Made by a program: the position numbers and the translations under genes | Notes under the pieces: model-generated | The model's input: the letters and a program-made list of their open reading frames with translations, nothing else | Databases searched by the model: none | What the model was told of the DNA's origin: nothing | In this document: positions 12,458 through 24,939 of the stretch, piece by piece | How positions within the stretch are numbered: position 1 is the first letter of the stretch | Layout of the letters: each line of letters starts with the position of its first letter | Source: Musa acuminata AAA Group | Taxonomy: Eukaryota > Streptophyta > Magnoliopsida > Zingiberales > Musaceae | Assembly: GCF_036884655.1 (NCBI RefSeq) | Contig: NC_088337.1 | Coordinates: 33,028,501 to 33,092,500 of the forward strand | Direction of reading: 5' to 3' | DNA: 64,000 nt

Positions 12458-12465
12458 TGCATTTA
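12458..12465 (-). promoter_or_regulatory. L1-box-like site (TAAATGCA) upstream of HDG2-like gene
   Basis: On the minus strand this octamer reads TAAATGCA, the established binding site of class IV HD-ZIP proteins in epidermis-specific promoters. It lies 568 bp upstream of the HDG2-like start codon and in the same orientation. A single octamer can occur by chance, so function is inferred only. Confidence 0.45.
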
Positions 12466-13379
12466 TTGAGAGGATGGTGTTATTAGGGTAGAGAGAGAAA
12501 GAAAGCGAGAGAGAGAGAGAGAGAGAGCAAATGTGTGCTTTAAATTTTTTTCCACTGGTTGAGTATAAGGTGAAAGAGACGATTGGTGGATATACCAACC
12601 TATAGAGATTACTAAGTTTAAGACATGTAACATACTGTATCATTTGCTCTTAGTAGTTTTCTTGTTGGATGTGTGCAGTCCTAAGAATAACGATACTCTG
12701 GTAATGAAACAGAAGAATATTTGGACCTACGTATGCATTCATCATACTTTTTCTCTCTTTGCTTTGCAAATATGTGCCCCCAAAAGATTACTTCCATGTC
12801 ATGCAAAGAGTTCTATCTGCACACCGAATGACTTGGAAATAACAGTTTCATTTTGGAGATTATTGTTTGTTCTCATTCAGAGGATAAACTTTTCGTTCAC
12901 TTGTTCTCACCATTAACTAGATATGTTCATAGAATTGACCATTGACGAAATGGAGAGCCAACAGAGTTTCTTCATCATCGGTTGGGTTGCCCTAGGAGTG
13001 AGCCAAGGCTCTTCCTGTCAGGGCAGAGCGATGCTGAACCATGGCACAAACCCTAAGATCTCCAACCTTCATGATGGCGGAGTGGTCGGGTGGGGTTGAC
13101 TGGGTTTTCTCATTTTCCCACTGAGAAACACCTCCCCAACTCCCCCTATTAAATGAGCTTGTGCCCTATTCCCTGTCTTCAATTTCTCCTGCGAGGAGCC
13201 CTCCTCTCTTCCCCTCCAACGCCTCGCATTTAATGGCTCTGATCGCCACTGCTTGGGTTGCGATAGTGTGAAGGAGAGAGAAGATAGAGGGGAAGCGAAC
13301 TCGAAGGCTTTAATGCGTTCATGCCGCGTTCGCATACGCATGTACATGTAAATGACAAGTTCTTCTTTGCTTCTTAGAC

Positions 13380-13380
<1 letters not shown>

Positions 13381-13417
<37 letters not shown>
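13381..13417. repeat. (GA)n microsatellite
   Basis: Uninterrupted GA tract of about 36 bp. Confidence 0.9.
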
Positions 13418-13421
<4 letters not shown>

Positions 13422-14796
13422 TCGAAGATATTGGACTCGAAAGAGAGACCCTAAAGCTTGGTAACGCAAAAGGGAGTGGGACCGAGGAGTTGCGAGGGAT
13501 GACATGCATGTCTTGGCGTTTGCGTAGAAAACTACGTGGGACAAAGTCAAAAGATACCTTTACTTCTATCGTTATCTCCTTGGGGTTATGTCCTTGTCGT
13601 ATTCTTCATCTTTCGTCTTACTAATTAGACCATATTTATGATCTAATCGTGTTTGTTTAACCAAAGTTAACGCTGATTGAGAGTTCTTGAATCCTTACCA
13701 AGTGCTGATAACGGGAGACAAATGCATGCTGCTACACGTATTACACGAAGCCATTTCATCTTGGAGCACTTAACGCGATTCCGCGGACACATCCCCCCCA
13801 TACCTGTGGGTCCCACAAAAAGGACAAGATTGCGAGTCCCGAGGTGGACCCACAGTCGAAAAGAATCGTCACCGTCCATCTCCCAATCGACGGCTGCGGA
13901 CCCAGTGCCAGATCACACGCGGCCACGGCCAGAGGTTTCCGCGTAAGCGACGCGGCTTTGGAGGGACGAGAGATCGGAGGACTGATGTCAATAACATTTA
14001 CTTCGAGGGGTGTTTTTGCTGATAGGACTCTCTCTGACTTTTGTCACCAACACAGTCCTCCATTTGACCTCAATGTCCCGGTTCTCAACGTGGGTGTTTC
14101 AGACGACAGCTTCTCTCTCCTCTCCCTCTTCATCTCAACCTTTTCCGTAGCCATGATGATGTGAATCGGAGGGTGCTGTCAATGACTTCCATCTCTCTCC
14201 CCTTCCTCTTCATCTCAACTTTAACTACTGATCAGTGGTGGGTATTTGATCGGCTATGAATTGAGCTCTATCTGACAAGAACATGACAGGTGATTCCATC
14301 TAGATTTCATGGGTGAGATGTAAAACATTTAGTGTTTAACGAAGGTCAGAAACTTAGGTCAAATCAAAGTCAAATCTTGCTTGAGGTGATGTCAGCTTGA
14401 TAGACAGTTCAACGAGTGGTAGAAGATGAGTGTATGATGTAGGCATGCCAGTTCTGATCATTATAATAAAGGTGTAATAAATCCTTCATCTTTCAAGATT
14501 CAACCACATGATGTTGATGTACATAAATACCTTTCATACAACAACTAGCTTTTTATTAGTTGCCCAACATTCTTCCTCTAAAGACTAACCAGTGGACTAA
14601 AGAGTAAACACCACCCGGTCTTCCACTCTTTTTCTGGGGTAACATTGAAGCTTTCCGGGAATGAATGGCTGGAACACAACCCAAGTTGCCTCACTGGTCC
14701 TCCCCATAAACATCCTTTTTCCCTAGGACAAGGACAATGCATTCAAAAATTAAAAAACTATTGCGTTGGCATGACATGCATCATATATTTTGTATG

Positions 14797-15609
14797 TGAT
14801 AGGGATAATCTTGACACTCCCCAACTCTCTAGTTACGTAAACAACACTTAAGTAAAAGCTCGAAAATCACCTACAACCTATGATCCATAACAGAAGGTCA
14901 CGTCGCTTGTCCCGACTTCTAAGAATGGGCTCATATCGCCCACTCTTGACTTATGCAGAAGCCATGCCCGTGCATTACTGACTGATGGTATGGTTCATCT
15001 TCACTAGCCTTCTTTTTCTGATGGTCGATGAAAGGACCACTCCATACCTAACCCAGAGCGATAAAAGAAGTCAACCCGGAAGCGTCCCCCTAGTGGTCTA
15101 CCCCAGGCACCAGAGGATAAATGCCAACAAGCCACCCTTATTAATGTCTCCGTTGTACAGGGTAAGGGGGGCCTTAACGAACGCATGTCCAGGATACTAA
15201 GCACCTAGGTATAAAAGCGAAGCCTTAGACCAAGCTGGGACAAGCGAACAAAAGCTATTCACTCTCTCACTTATATTGTTAACCTCACTCTCCATTTCTC
15301 TAACTTAAATATTGGAGGGGTCGACCCAAGACGCCCTCGACGTAGACCTATTGTGTAGGACCCCCCATGCCATCTAGATACACAACCAAGAGGCGGCTAA
15401 GCAGCAAGGATGACCCAACTTTCCAACCCAGCTCCACCATACCAAGGTTAGATCGCTCTCGGCGAACTACCTCCCCTAACAGGCTCTCCATAACAGTTTG
15501 TCATGCTAGCTCTCTGCATCAATAAGGAGGAGTCATCATAAAGGACTTGCATTTTCGACAGTGAACCAATTGGGCCGATTCACCAGTCGACTGTTTTCAT
15601 ATGTTACCA
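14797..15609 (+). mobile_element. LTR (copy 1) of a gypsy-type retrotransposon
   Basis: An approximately 810-bp block bounded by TG..CA that is repeated at 16959-17718. Shared landmarks in order: GGGATAATCTTG near the start, GGTAAGGGGGGCCTTA, TATAAAAG at 15210-15217, then a 'ttaaatattggaggggtcgac' block near 15305 of the kind seen after the transcription start of Tat-lineage gypsy LTRs, then CAGTGAACCAA..GGGCCGATTCA near the end. The element boundary is an estimate. Confidence 0.7.
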
Positions 15610-16035
15610 TTCTAGTGCTAGAAGCAAGGCTTGAATGTTATAGGAATATCCTTCCATTAGTCCTCCAAACAAGCGCTCTAGTGAGGAGGTGCTATGCACG
15701 TCCTCTAGTCCTTTTGAGCAAAGTAAGGCACACACCTCCCTTCTAATAGAATGTCGCATCTACCGTGGCCTAGACGCTAGGGCACTACTGGTGCTTGCTC
15801 AACGACCCGAGACTTCCCCCCAAGGCCAAGCACAAGCTATTTGCTCGCTCTATCAGAGGCATTCCTAAGTCTTACTCAGTAGGTCCAAACCCTCACCAGC
15901 ATGATGTAAATCATTGCTCCACTCCTCCCCTAGTTGATGCATTATGGCACAACGTCCCACCCTCCGGTTGTCGGCTGCGCATCACCTAAAGCTCAACCAG
16001 AGAGTCCACACCCCACCTTCCAGGAATCTCCTTAA
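15610..16035 (+). mobile_element. Short internal segment of the LTR cluster
   Basis: Sequence between LTR copy 1 and the partial copy. It is GC-moderate and has no gag or pol reading frame and no clear tRNA primer site. It is non-coding retroelement DNA as far as I can see. Confidence 0.45.
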
Positions 16036-16240
16036 ATGGGAGGGACAAGTGGCGTCCCCCTAACGGTCTGGCCCAAGCACCAAAGGATAAACGCCAATAA
16101 ACCGCCCTCATTAATGTCTCCGTCATACAAGGTAAGGGGGCCCTTGGAGAACACATGTATAAGCCACTCAGCGCCTATGTATAAAAGCGAATCCTCGAAC
16201 CAAACTGAGCAAGCCACACAGTCGAGCCATTCTCTTGTTC
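16036..16240 (+). mobile_element. Partial LTR copy (third copy) with its own TATA box
   Basis: About 200 bp that match 15066-15245 of copy 1 at an offset of 970 bp: GCGTCCCCCTA, CACCAAAGGATAAACGCCAA, GTAAGGGGGCCCTTGG, and TATAAAAGCGAA at 16180. It lacks the outer parts of the LTR. It shows rearrangement or nesting inside the element. Confidence 0.65.
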
Positions 16241-16525
16241 ACAACAATTGAATCAAGACCCACTACGACAGAAGTCGTTCTAGCGGACTGATACGATACT
16301 CCCGCCCACGATAATCGAATCAAAACATGCTACAACAAAAGCTGCTCTAGCGGACTAATATTGATACTCCCGCCCATGACGGTCGAATTAAGACTCACTA
16401 CGATAGACTAATATTGATACCTCCACCCACGATGGTCGAATTAAGACCCGCTACGACGAAAGCTACTACGACCAATTGATACTGATCCTTCTACTTATGT
16501 AGTCGAGCCAATACTCACTACTATA
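16240..16525. repeat. Degenerate tandem repeats, about 65 bp unit
   Basis: Four to five diverged units, each with the order 'tcgaattaagac', 'ctacgac', 'ctctagcggacta', 'attgatac', 'cccgcccacga'. They sit shortly before LTR copy 2, the position where Tat-lineage gypsy elements often carry variable tandem repeats. Confidence 0.7.
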
Positions 16526-16725
16526 GACCTACACTCTTGCCCAAGTGGTCGAGTACTTGCCCCCAAAAGTAGAGGAAGGGGTAGGCCCAAAAGAAGACCC
16601 AACCTCTCGTGTGGAAGGGGTAAGCAAAAATGAAGAAAGAAACCTCCCGAAGTAGAAGGGAGAGGTTGAAAAATGGGAGAGAATAAACTCTCATGTGAAA
16701 GGGGGAGAACAAAGATAGAGAGGGA

Positions 16726-16727
<2 letters not shown>

Positions 16728-16757
<30 letters not shown>
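16728..16757. repeat. (GA)n microsatellite
   Basis: GA tract of about 30 bp inside the retroelement cluster. Confidence 0.9.
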
Positions 16758-16760
<3 letters not shown>

Positions 16761-16958
16761 CTTATGTTAATACTTGTCTAAGCAAATATCACCCAAGCAA
16801 AACACAATCCATCCCCAAACGGGCCTCGCACCAACTTGCATGGTGCCAGCAATGAACCCAAAGCTAAATAACGATCGCATCACCACATAGGAATGTTGAA
16901 AAAGCGACGTCCTTCAAGCCCTTCATTCGAAGCTAAAAAAAATGCTTTTTTGAGGGGA

Positions 16959-17718
16959 TGAATAATAGGGATAATCTTGGTACTTGTCAACTTCCCCCAC
17001 CAAGTAACCAACACCTAAGCAAAAGCTCAGGAACCACCTACTCCCTATGGTTGCTAGTAGGAGGTTATGTCACCTATCTCAGCTTCTAGGAATGGGCCCA
17101 CATGATCCGTCTTCAACAGCCTTCCCTTCCCGATTAACAATGAAGAGACCATTTCCTGCCTAATCCAAAGCAATAAGGAAGTCAACCTAGAAGCATCCTC
17201 CTAGTGGTTTGCCCCAAGCACCAAAGGACACACACGTAAGTAAGTTATCCTCATTAATGCTTTTACCATATAAGGTAAGGGGGGCCTTAGCGAACGCACG
17301 TCTAGGCCGCACAACGCTTAGGTATAAAAGCCAAGCTCCGGACTAAGTTGGGGCAAGTAGGCAAGAGGTCTTCACTCTTTCACTTACATTATTAACTTCC
17401 ATCTCCATTCTTTTGACTTAAGTATCGGAGGGATCGAGTCAGGATGCCCTCGGTGCAGACCTGTTATGCAAGACCCCCGTCGCCATCCGAAGATACAACC
17501 AAGAGGTGGCCCAGTAGCAAGAACGACCAAATTCTCTAACCCAACTCTAGCATACCAGGGCCAGATCGCTCTCAATGAATCACCTCCCCAGCATGCTCTC
17601 TACCCTGGCTTGCCATGTCAGCTCTCCACGTCAGCAAGGAGGAGTTATTAGGAAGGACCTATACCTTTGACAGTGAATCAACTGGACCGATTCATCAGTT
17701 GATTTTCGTATGTTAACA
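16959..17718 (+). mobile_element. LTR (copy 2) of the same gypsy-type element
   Basis: Same landmarks as copy 1, about 2.16 kb downstream: GGGATAATCTTG, AAGGGGGGCCTTAGCGAACG, TATAAAAG at 17323, the 'cttaagtatcggagggatcgag' block near 17415, and the GTGAATCAACTGGACCGATTCA end. Only about 1.35 kb separates the two, so the element is a non-autonomous or deleted copy without gag-pol. Confidence 0.7.
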
Positions 17719-19999
17719 CGAAGAAAGACCTTATGTTAACCATTTCAAATCTATTCATGTATAAGCCAGGTTTGAACTTGTATAAACCTATTCCTTATCA
17801 GTTTATGAGTGCAATTGTGTTTTGCACTGATGAGTACAGTTTCGGAACATAAGAAGATATACTTTTTAGTTTAAAGCTAGCATTGCATGGTTAGGCTAAA
17901 CAGAGGAACTCCTTGAATTTAGCAGCCAAGACAAGCCATTGAAATCAGCCAAGCTTGATGACAGCAAAACCTGAGGCAGTGCAATAGCTGCGCAATCATG
18001 TCCTTGACTAGTTTAGAAGATGTAAAATAGACGCACAGACATGGAAGCTGAATTACACATTTTGAATTATTATATTTGTTTCGTTGATGGGGAGATCCCA
18101 TTCATTTCTGCGATTCATTGTTTCCTCCAAGAAAACATGAACCTTAACATTAATGCCTTTGCAATTATTGTGGTATTACCTAGTGGAAGAGGAGTAATTG
18201 GAGTCTGCCCATGCACGTCTTGCTCCTACCTTTTTGGGCCTTCATACCCCAAGCACTTCTTCATGATTCATGCCTTCACCTCATCTACCTTGAAATAAAT
18301 TTGGTCGTGGATAGGGTCTTTATTCCTCCACTTTTTGGGAAGAATGATATGTTGTGATGTATGCAGTCTCCTCCTCCTCCTACAGTTCGATTTAATGCAC
18401 TCACTAATACACATATTTATGATAGCAGAAGCTGGAGTATTTAAGGTTAGCACTAAGATGATGGACTTTCATAAGATATTTGTGTTGTATTGCCTGCCTT
18501 GTTATCTCTTCCTTCGTGACCATACGATGCTTTAAATGCCAACAAACAGCTTTTGATTTCTATGTAATTCTTGAGAGACCATCATTTTCCAGTATTCCAC
18601 ACAACTCAAGTCCTTCAATCACATACATAGCTACATTCTTAATGGAAGTTCTTATGCAACTATAGGATTATATAATCGAGAGAGATGACATGTGCTTGAT
18701 AATTCAAGTGATGAAATGGACTCGATATAGTGATGATCACATGAGCCACACTAAACTGATCATTTAATGAACATGAAGCCATACAGAGAGAGATATAGAG
18801 ACCATTGCCATCCTATATATATATATATATCTTATAACTTTGTGGTACTTCACGCAAATCATAATTATAATTGCAAATCATGATTGCATCTGTTGCAACT
18901 CTCGTCAAAGCTTTTTCATGCACAACCTTGCAAAAGGCTCGATCAACAACAGTCGAGCTTCAGCTTCCGGACCCGCACACCACCATTGCTGGCAGTGCTT
19001 TTTGCAAGAGAAACTCACTCCAGTCCAGAAGTGAGAATACCAAATAGCAAGTGATCTGCCATCTGCCAAAAACAGCAGCATTTAAGGTCGTCTGAGCACC
19101 AACCTCAAGTTACAGTGGCCAAAGAGAGATTCCATCTCATCATAGTCAATGTTCTGAGACCTGCACATAAAGAGCCACATACGTTTGTTTTCATGCAAAT
19201 CTATCCGAGGAAAGAGATGAGCAAGACTGCATCGCCGCTATAGGAAACAGAAGAAAACACAGTTGTGTAAGATCACTTGATGTTAGATGTGGTGGCCAAA
19301 GCGAACATGCGTGGAGAGTATGTTAAGAGTAGTCGCTACAAATCCGTAGACAGTGATGCTTATACGTACATCAAGCTGGGTGAGTCACAGTCGAGATTGA
19401 TTGAAATGCCCCACCCAAACCTACCACCAAGTCCAATCTGCAGAGGGCAAGTAGCACCGTCACCTCTCGGAAAGAGTACACACTGTCACCAGTCATTCAA
19501 CACAGTGACAACGATGCAACAACACTCACGCAATCGAACTACGATCTGGAAGTGACAAAGCAATAGCGAGTACAATAAAAAGCCATGTCGATTCTATGTT
19601 TGTTTTTCGTGGCAATTTCTAGAACCTAACAATATAAAGACATGTGCATTATTAGTCTCGTATTAAAAATATGATGTGTGTATTAAAATTAATTTAGGTT
19701 TAACCATTTTGAATTAAGATTAATTTTGGACACGACCAAGAAGATGGCTTATTCGATGACTCATTTCCACCAAACTAATCAAATTCGAAATTAAGTTTTT
19801 ATTATTAATTAATATTCATCGTTTTCACTCGGTTATATTTATTTACCTTCCATCTTCTCACACTTTCTCAGACTCGTGCGAGCAGCACTCGTCTCAAGTT
19901 GGTTGCTCTTTGTCGTCTCTATAGTCTTATGAGCGCATCGATTTCATATCTTGCTCCGTAACGGCGCGAAGAGGAGCTGTCCGTTCCCCGGCGACGTCC
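17719..19999. other. Intergenic, no gene seen
   Basis: AT-rich sequence with a short TA run at about 18813-18830. No open frame resembles a known protein. The last 150 bp before 20000 are the promoter and leader of the PPR gene. Confidence 0.5.
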
Positions 20000-22410
20000 A
20001 TGAACGCGATTCGCGAGAATATTGCCATCGTTCGCCTCTCCAAGCTCACCCGCTACGCAAACCCCGAGCCCAAAGTGCTCACGCTGTGCGATCTCGGCCG
20101 GCGAAGAGAAGCCATCCGTTCCCTCCTCTCCGATCCCTCCGCACCTGCTCTACCTTCTTCCGCCTACTCCTCGCTCCTCCAGCTCTGCATCGATTCCGGC
20201 GCCAAGGAAGATGGTGTGTCACTCCACGTCCACCTGCGCTCGGCCGGTCACGCCCCTGACCTCCACCTGAGCACCAAGCTCATCATCTTTTATGCCAAGT
20301 TTGGCGAGTTGGCCGCAGCGCGAAGGGTGTTCGATGATATGCCTGAAAGGAGTGTCGTGTCGTGGACCGCGTTGGTTTCTGGGTACTCCAGAAATGGGCG
20401 TGCCGAAGAAGCGTTGGAAGTGTTTTCTAACATGCGATCGTCGGGTCTTAAGGGCAACCAGTTCACGTATGGGAGCGCCCTCAGGGCGTGCACCAGTTTG
20501 GGTTGCATCGGCAGTGGCCAGCAGGTTCATGGATGTATAGCCAAGAGCAGATTTCAGGACGATTTGTTCGTGCAGAGCGCTCTCGTTGATATGCTTTTGA
20601 AGTGCGGGTCAGTCGATGAGGCATTGCGGCTGTTTGGGAGGATGAACAAGAGGGATGTTGTTGCTTGGAATTCCATCGTCGGTGGTTGTGCCGTGCGAGG
20701 TCTTGGGGATGATGCATTCGGAGCGTTCTGTTTGATGATTCGTGATGGTATGGTTTAAATTTGTTCAAATGGTTTTTAGTTACTCTGCTAATTCAAGAAT
20801 CTAATTGCATGTAAGATCATGTAGCATATATGAATCAGTGCCACCATATGATATAATTTAAATGCAATAAATTCACATTCTACAATGTCTCATGGTGATT
20901 TGCGTGATAGCATTTAGGAGCCAGCTCATGGATCTTAAAAATATTAGGATTGCTTTTGTTAGGCTTGAATCGATTGTCCTAGCAACTTGGAATGTTTTTA
21001 CTGCTCAATTTTTAGATCTCATTGCATATAGCTCAACGTTTAATCAATATGGATAAATTGCTGCTCAACTGTACTGTGTATTTCAGTTGTATTGGCATAG
21101 CTTGTTTTATGTAAACTGTAATTACTATCAAGAGACTGTAAGGCATAATCATCTTCGGTCATGAAAAATGTACATGACCTTAAAGTCGTCAAGATATTTC
21201 TTCTACTGCAAATTTCTTGTATGATTTCTGTAATTTGGTCATTATTCCTCAAAATGAAGTCCTCAAAATGTAATTTGGTCAGCAAGAACAACATTCAATC
21301 TTGTTGAATCTCACTTATGGACCTGTTACTTAGTCTAAACTCTTTATTGAAACAGGTATGCGGCCTGATCGATTCACTTATGCAAGTGTTCTAAGGGCCT
21401 CTGGTGTACTTAGATCTCCTATTTATGTTAACCAGATCCATGCTTCAATTGTCAAATTGGGCCATGGAAGTCACTGTGTTGTCTCTGGGTCATTGATCGA
21501 TGCATATGCAAAATGCAGGAGCTTATGTCAGGCACAGCTGCTGTATGATTCTATGGTTGACCGGGACCTGATTTCATGTACTGCATTAGTTAGTGGGTAT
21601 GCGCTGGACAAAAGCTGTAGTTGGAAGGCATTTGAGATATTCCGTGGGATAAATCATATGGGCATGAGAATAGATGATGTCATGTTAAGTTGCATTCTTA
21701 ATGTATGTGCTAATGTGCCTTCATTGAGTTTTGGAAGACAAATTCATGCTCATATGTTAAAGGAGCACCCAGATTATGATGTAGCCTTGGGCAATGCACT
21801 TATTGACATGTATGCAAAGTCAGGTGAACTTCAGGATGCCTGTCATGCTTTCTATGAGATGAGACATAAAAATGTTATTTCATGGACTTCTCTGATAACT
21901 GGATATGGAAAGAATGGTTGCGGAGAAGGTGCAATAACACTTTTCTCAAAGATGGAGGAGGATGGGGTGAAGCCAAACGATGTCACGTTTCTTGCTCTTC
22001 TCTTTGCATGCAGTCATTCTGGCTTGATTAGCAAGGGCTTGGAATATTTTCACTTGATGGTGAGCAAGTATCAAATCGTTCCAAGAGTTGAACATTATTC
22101 TTGTGCTGTGGATCTCCTTGCACGTGGAGGTCAACTAAAAGAAGCTTATGATCTAGTTTGCAAGATGAATATTAGGCCCAATGCATCACTTTGGGGTGCT
22201 ATGCTTGGTGCATGTAGAATGTATGGTGATATGAACCTTGGTGAAGTGGCTGCTGGATATCTTCTTAGTTTATATCCTGAAAGATCTGTAAACTATGTAG
22301 TCCTTGCAAATGTATATACTGCTGCAGGATTATGGGAGTCGGCATTGAAGATGAGGGAAATGATGGAACAAAGATCAACAAAGAAGGATGCTGGCCATAG
22401 TTACATTTAG
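20000..22410 (+). CDS. PLS-class pentatricopeptide repeat protein, E subgroup
   Basis: Predicted organellar RNA-binding protein; PLS-class members act mostly in RNA editing. Exons 20000-20747 and 21356-22410 (600 aa), with a 608-bp phase-1 intron whose junction restores D-G-M-R-P-D. Repeats are easy to see: TKLIIFYAKFGELAAARRVF, SWTALVSGYSRNGRAEEALE, SALVDMLLKCGSVDEALRLF, NALIDMYAKSGELQDACHAF, SWTSLITGYGKNGCGEGAIT. The C-terminus has the E motif block (WGAMLGACRMYGD, YVVLANVYTAAGLWE) and stops there. There is no DYW deaminase, so editing would need a partner. The N-terminus is basic and hydroxylated, compatible with an organelle transit peptide. An intron is unusual for PPR genes. Confidence 0.93.
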
Positions 22411-24890
22411 TTGAGAAGAAGGCACATGTTTCCTGCATGCAGAAATACCTTAATCGTGAACTCAAAGCAGAGAAATAAGTTCAACATTCGTTAAATTCCA
22501 CGAATGGAACAACAGGCTGAGTCTATTTTGTGAATCGTACATTCATCCTTTACTTTTCCAGAGCATGGTGACATATGTTGCAGAGAGAATCTTCTTTCAG
22601 AAAATGTTCTAGAGAGAATTTTGAAGGGACTTGTGGTTAAAGAACTCTGGAAGAGCCTTGTTCAAGTTGTCACACCAAAATGCTAAATACCGTCAAACAG
22701 CAGAGAACTTTTATCTTCTAAAGGTACCAGACATATCATGGTTTGAGTTATGAAGATGATGGAAAGTCTGCGAGGAGACAGAGTTGCTGCTGAGATTCTA
22801 GGAAAGCATAATTGAGCAGCCTCAAAATTCAGCATTGAAATTGTGTTTCAGCTTTTTAAGCAGCAAGAAAAAGGTAATTTTCTATGTCATTCTGCTCCGA
22901 ATTTAGATTTATGGATCAATTTTATTTGCTCAGGGAAAATTTTTGAGTGACTAAAAAGAGGATAAGAAAAGGGAAAAGTTACCGTAAGCCAAAGACCATG
23001 CTGTCTGCATGTTTTTTCGTCACTTGATATGATATCTAGCTGGTCCGCTGATGGGCTATTTGTTTTGCAGTGTAAATTCTCATCAAATACATTGCTTGTA
23101 GTGAAAGCAAACATCTGATTTCTGTAGTCCCTGCTAGTGTTATGAGTTGCACATGAAAACTTGCATCCTTCAGATTTTCAAAATTGCTTCTCCCTTTTAC
23201 CATGCTTCACTCAACTAACTTTCAAAACATTGGCTTCTCTTTCCCACTGTGGTATGTGAGAAACAGAATACTTGTAGGATTGTATTATTTTTCAGATTCT
23301 AAACTACATTAAAATATGAAGCGAATAAGTTAACTTTGAGGGAGACTGCAATGGAAGAAGTCATCACCAACCGCTAGACTTGTAAAAAGCCCATGGTGGA
23401 TATGGTATCCATATCAAAGCAGGGGTGTGGCCTTCTTGTTTATCCATGTTAGAGTTAGATATAACCCACAAAGGAACAATGGGGTGTTTCAAACTTTTGT
23501 CGTGGACCAATTAGTATGGTGAATAGATAAGTATATCTTGTTACCCAAGAATCAGGTTGCCTAGCATTTTAGGCCATATGGTGAAGCAGTTTCTGGTTTC
23601 TTATATATATGGATGTGGACCGTTTGTGTATATTTCTTTTTCTCCCTCTTTTTTCTTGAAGAGAAACTTTAATAGTCACTACAGTTTTAATTTTTGAATG
23701 CAGGAAGGAATGATTTCTGATTTCAATGGAAGTGATGGCTGTGTTGGCGCAGGCAACAAGCAGACAACTGCATGAGGCCACCTCAACCCTGCAAAGTCAA
23801 TGCTGTGTCAACAATCTCTAACCTATGAGATCGTGATGCTTATGGTGCTATTTCATATGATCTTTTTAGTTGCAAAATATTTTATATTGCAAGCTCAGAA
23901 CAGGATGTCATTCTAGAATATAGTCTAATACAAGTTCCATTGGTCTATGTGATGAACTTGCACATAGCAGGAAATATTATGTCTACAGGGTTATGAATGC
24001 CATTTGTGTTGATTCACTGAATCTTGTGGATTTTGATGCCTGATATCCACAGGGAAGAAGTTAAATGTGAATGTCCTCTCAGTTAGTCCTTTTCTTACAA
24101 AAGAAAAAGGAAAAGAGATTTGCTGGAAAATATTTTTACTACTCCAAGTAATAGTTTCATCAGAGATAGTATAGGGACATCTTGTTTAATGTTGTACTGT
24201 ATATTAGCCTATCTGGTCAAGCCTAAACGGAGACTACATTAGTGTGTTTCTGGCACTGTGGCCTCCAGATTTCTACTTTGCTTCAGGAACTAATATGATA
24301 AAAGTGTGAACCTTAGGAAATTACTGCTTTTACTCTTCGAATCACAAATAAAGGTTGATTTGCTAGTGATTAGAACAGGTTCCTGTTGGATACTATCATT
24401 TCGTTTTCTGTATCCTTGAGATTTTGGTGCTCCATGAAAATGAAAATTTGTCTCAAGCTTTTAGAAATATGAATTAGTTCAGACCAACATATGACAATGG
24501 CCGGCTTGAAGCTTTTTCATATAATATTATTACTTGCTGGTTTTCTTCTATTATTTATATAAAACTGTTATTGGTCTTAAAATTTGATTTACCAGTACAA
24601 ATTTATAAACCATACTGCATGCGAACAAAAATACAATATGCTGTGTGTGTGTATATATATATATATAATTAGATATCAAAATATTTAGATATATAATCAA
24701 AATATTTGGAGGAATATATATGAAATGAAAATATATAGAGGGGTAAATATAATATTTGTAGACTTTAAAAGGATGTATAAGTAAATTTATATTTTTTTTT
24801 CTTTTATTGGGATTCCATGTTTTTGACAAATATTATAAATCGGATTCAGTTATCGGATCACACAGAAACCCGCATCCGTGACAGATCAAT
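22411..24890. other. 3' flank of PPR gene and AT-rich spacer
   Basis: About 2.5 kb, AT-rich, with a TG/TA microsatellite at 24641-24669. It may contain a long 3'UTR of the PPR gene. No second gene is seen. Confidence 0.45.
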
Positions 24891-24939
24891 TATAGGATTG
24901 GGTTTAGCACACGGAGAACGGAATCCGATGTAGAAAAAC

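Larger units (their letters stand above)
11966..14790. other. Gene-free upstream region with purine/pyrimidine tracts
   Basis: About 2.8 kb with no recognisable protein. It has a (CT)n tract at 12181-12209 followed by CTC triplets, (GA)n at about 12509-12528, and (GA)n at 13381-13417. The region includes the distal promoter of the HDG2-like gene. Short open frames here consist mostly of repeat-coded serine, leucine or arginine-glutamate and are not credible genes. Confidence 0.6.

Noticed and set aside
13844..14164. 106-codon plus-strand frame
   Set aside because: No motif and no splice or promoter context; the tail is Ser/Leu low complexity from CT-rich DNA.
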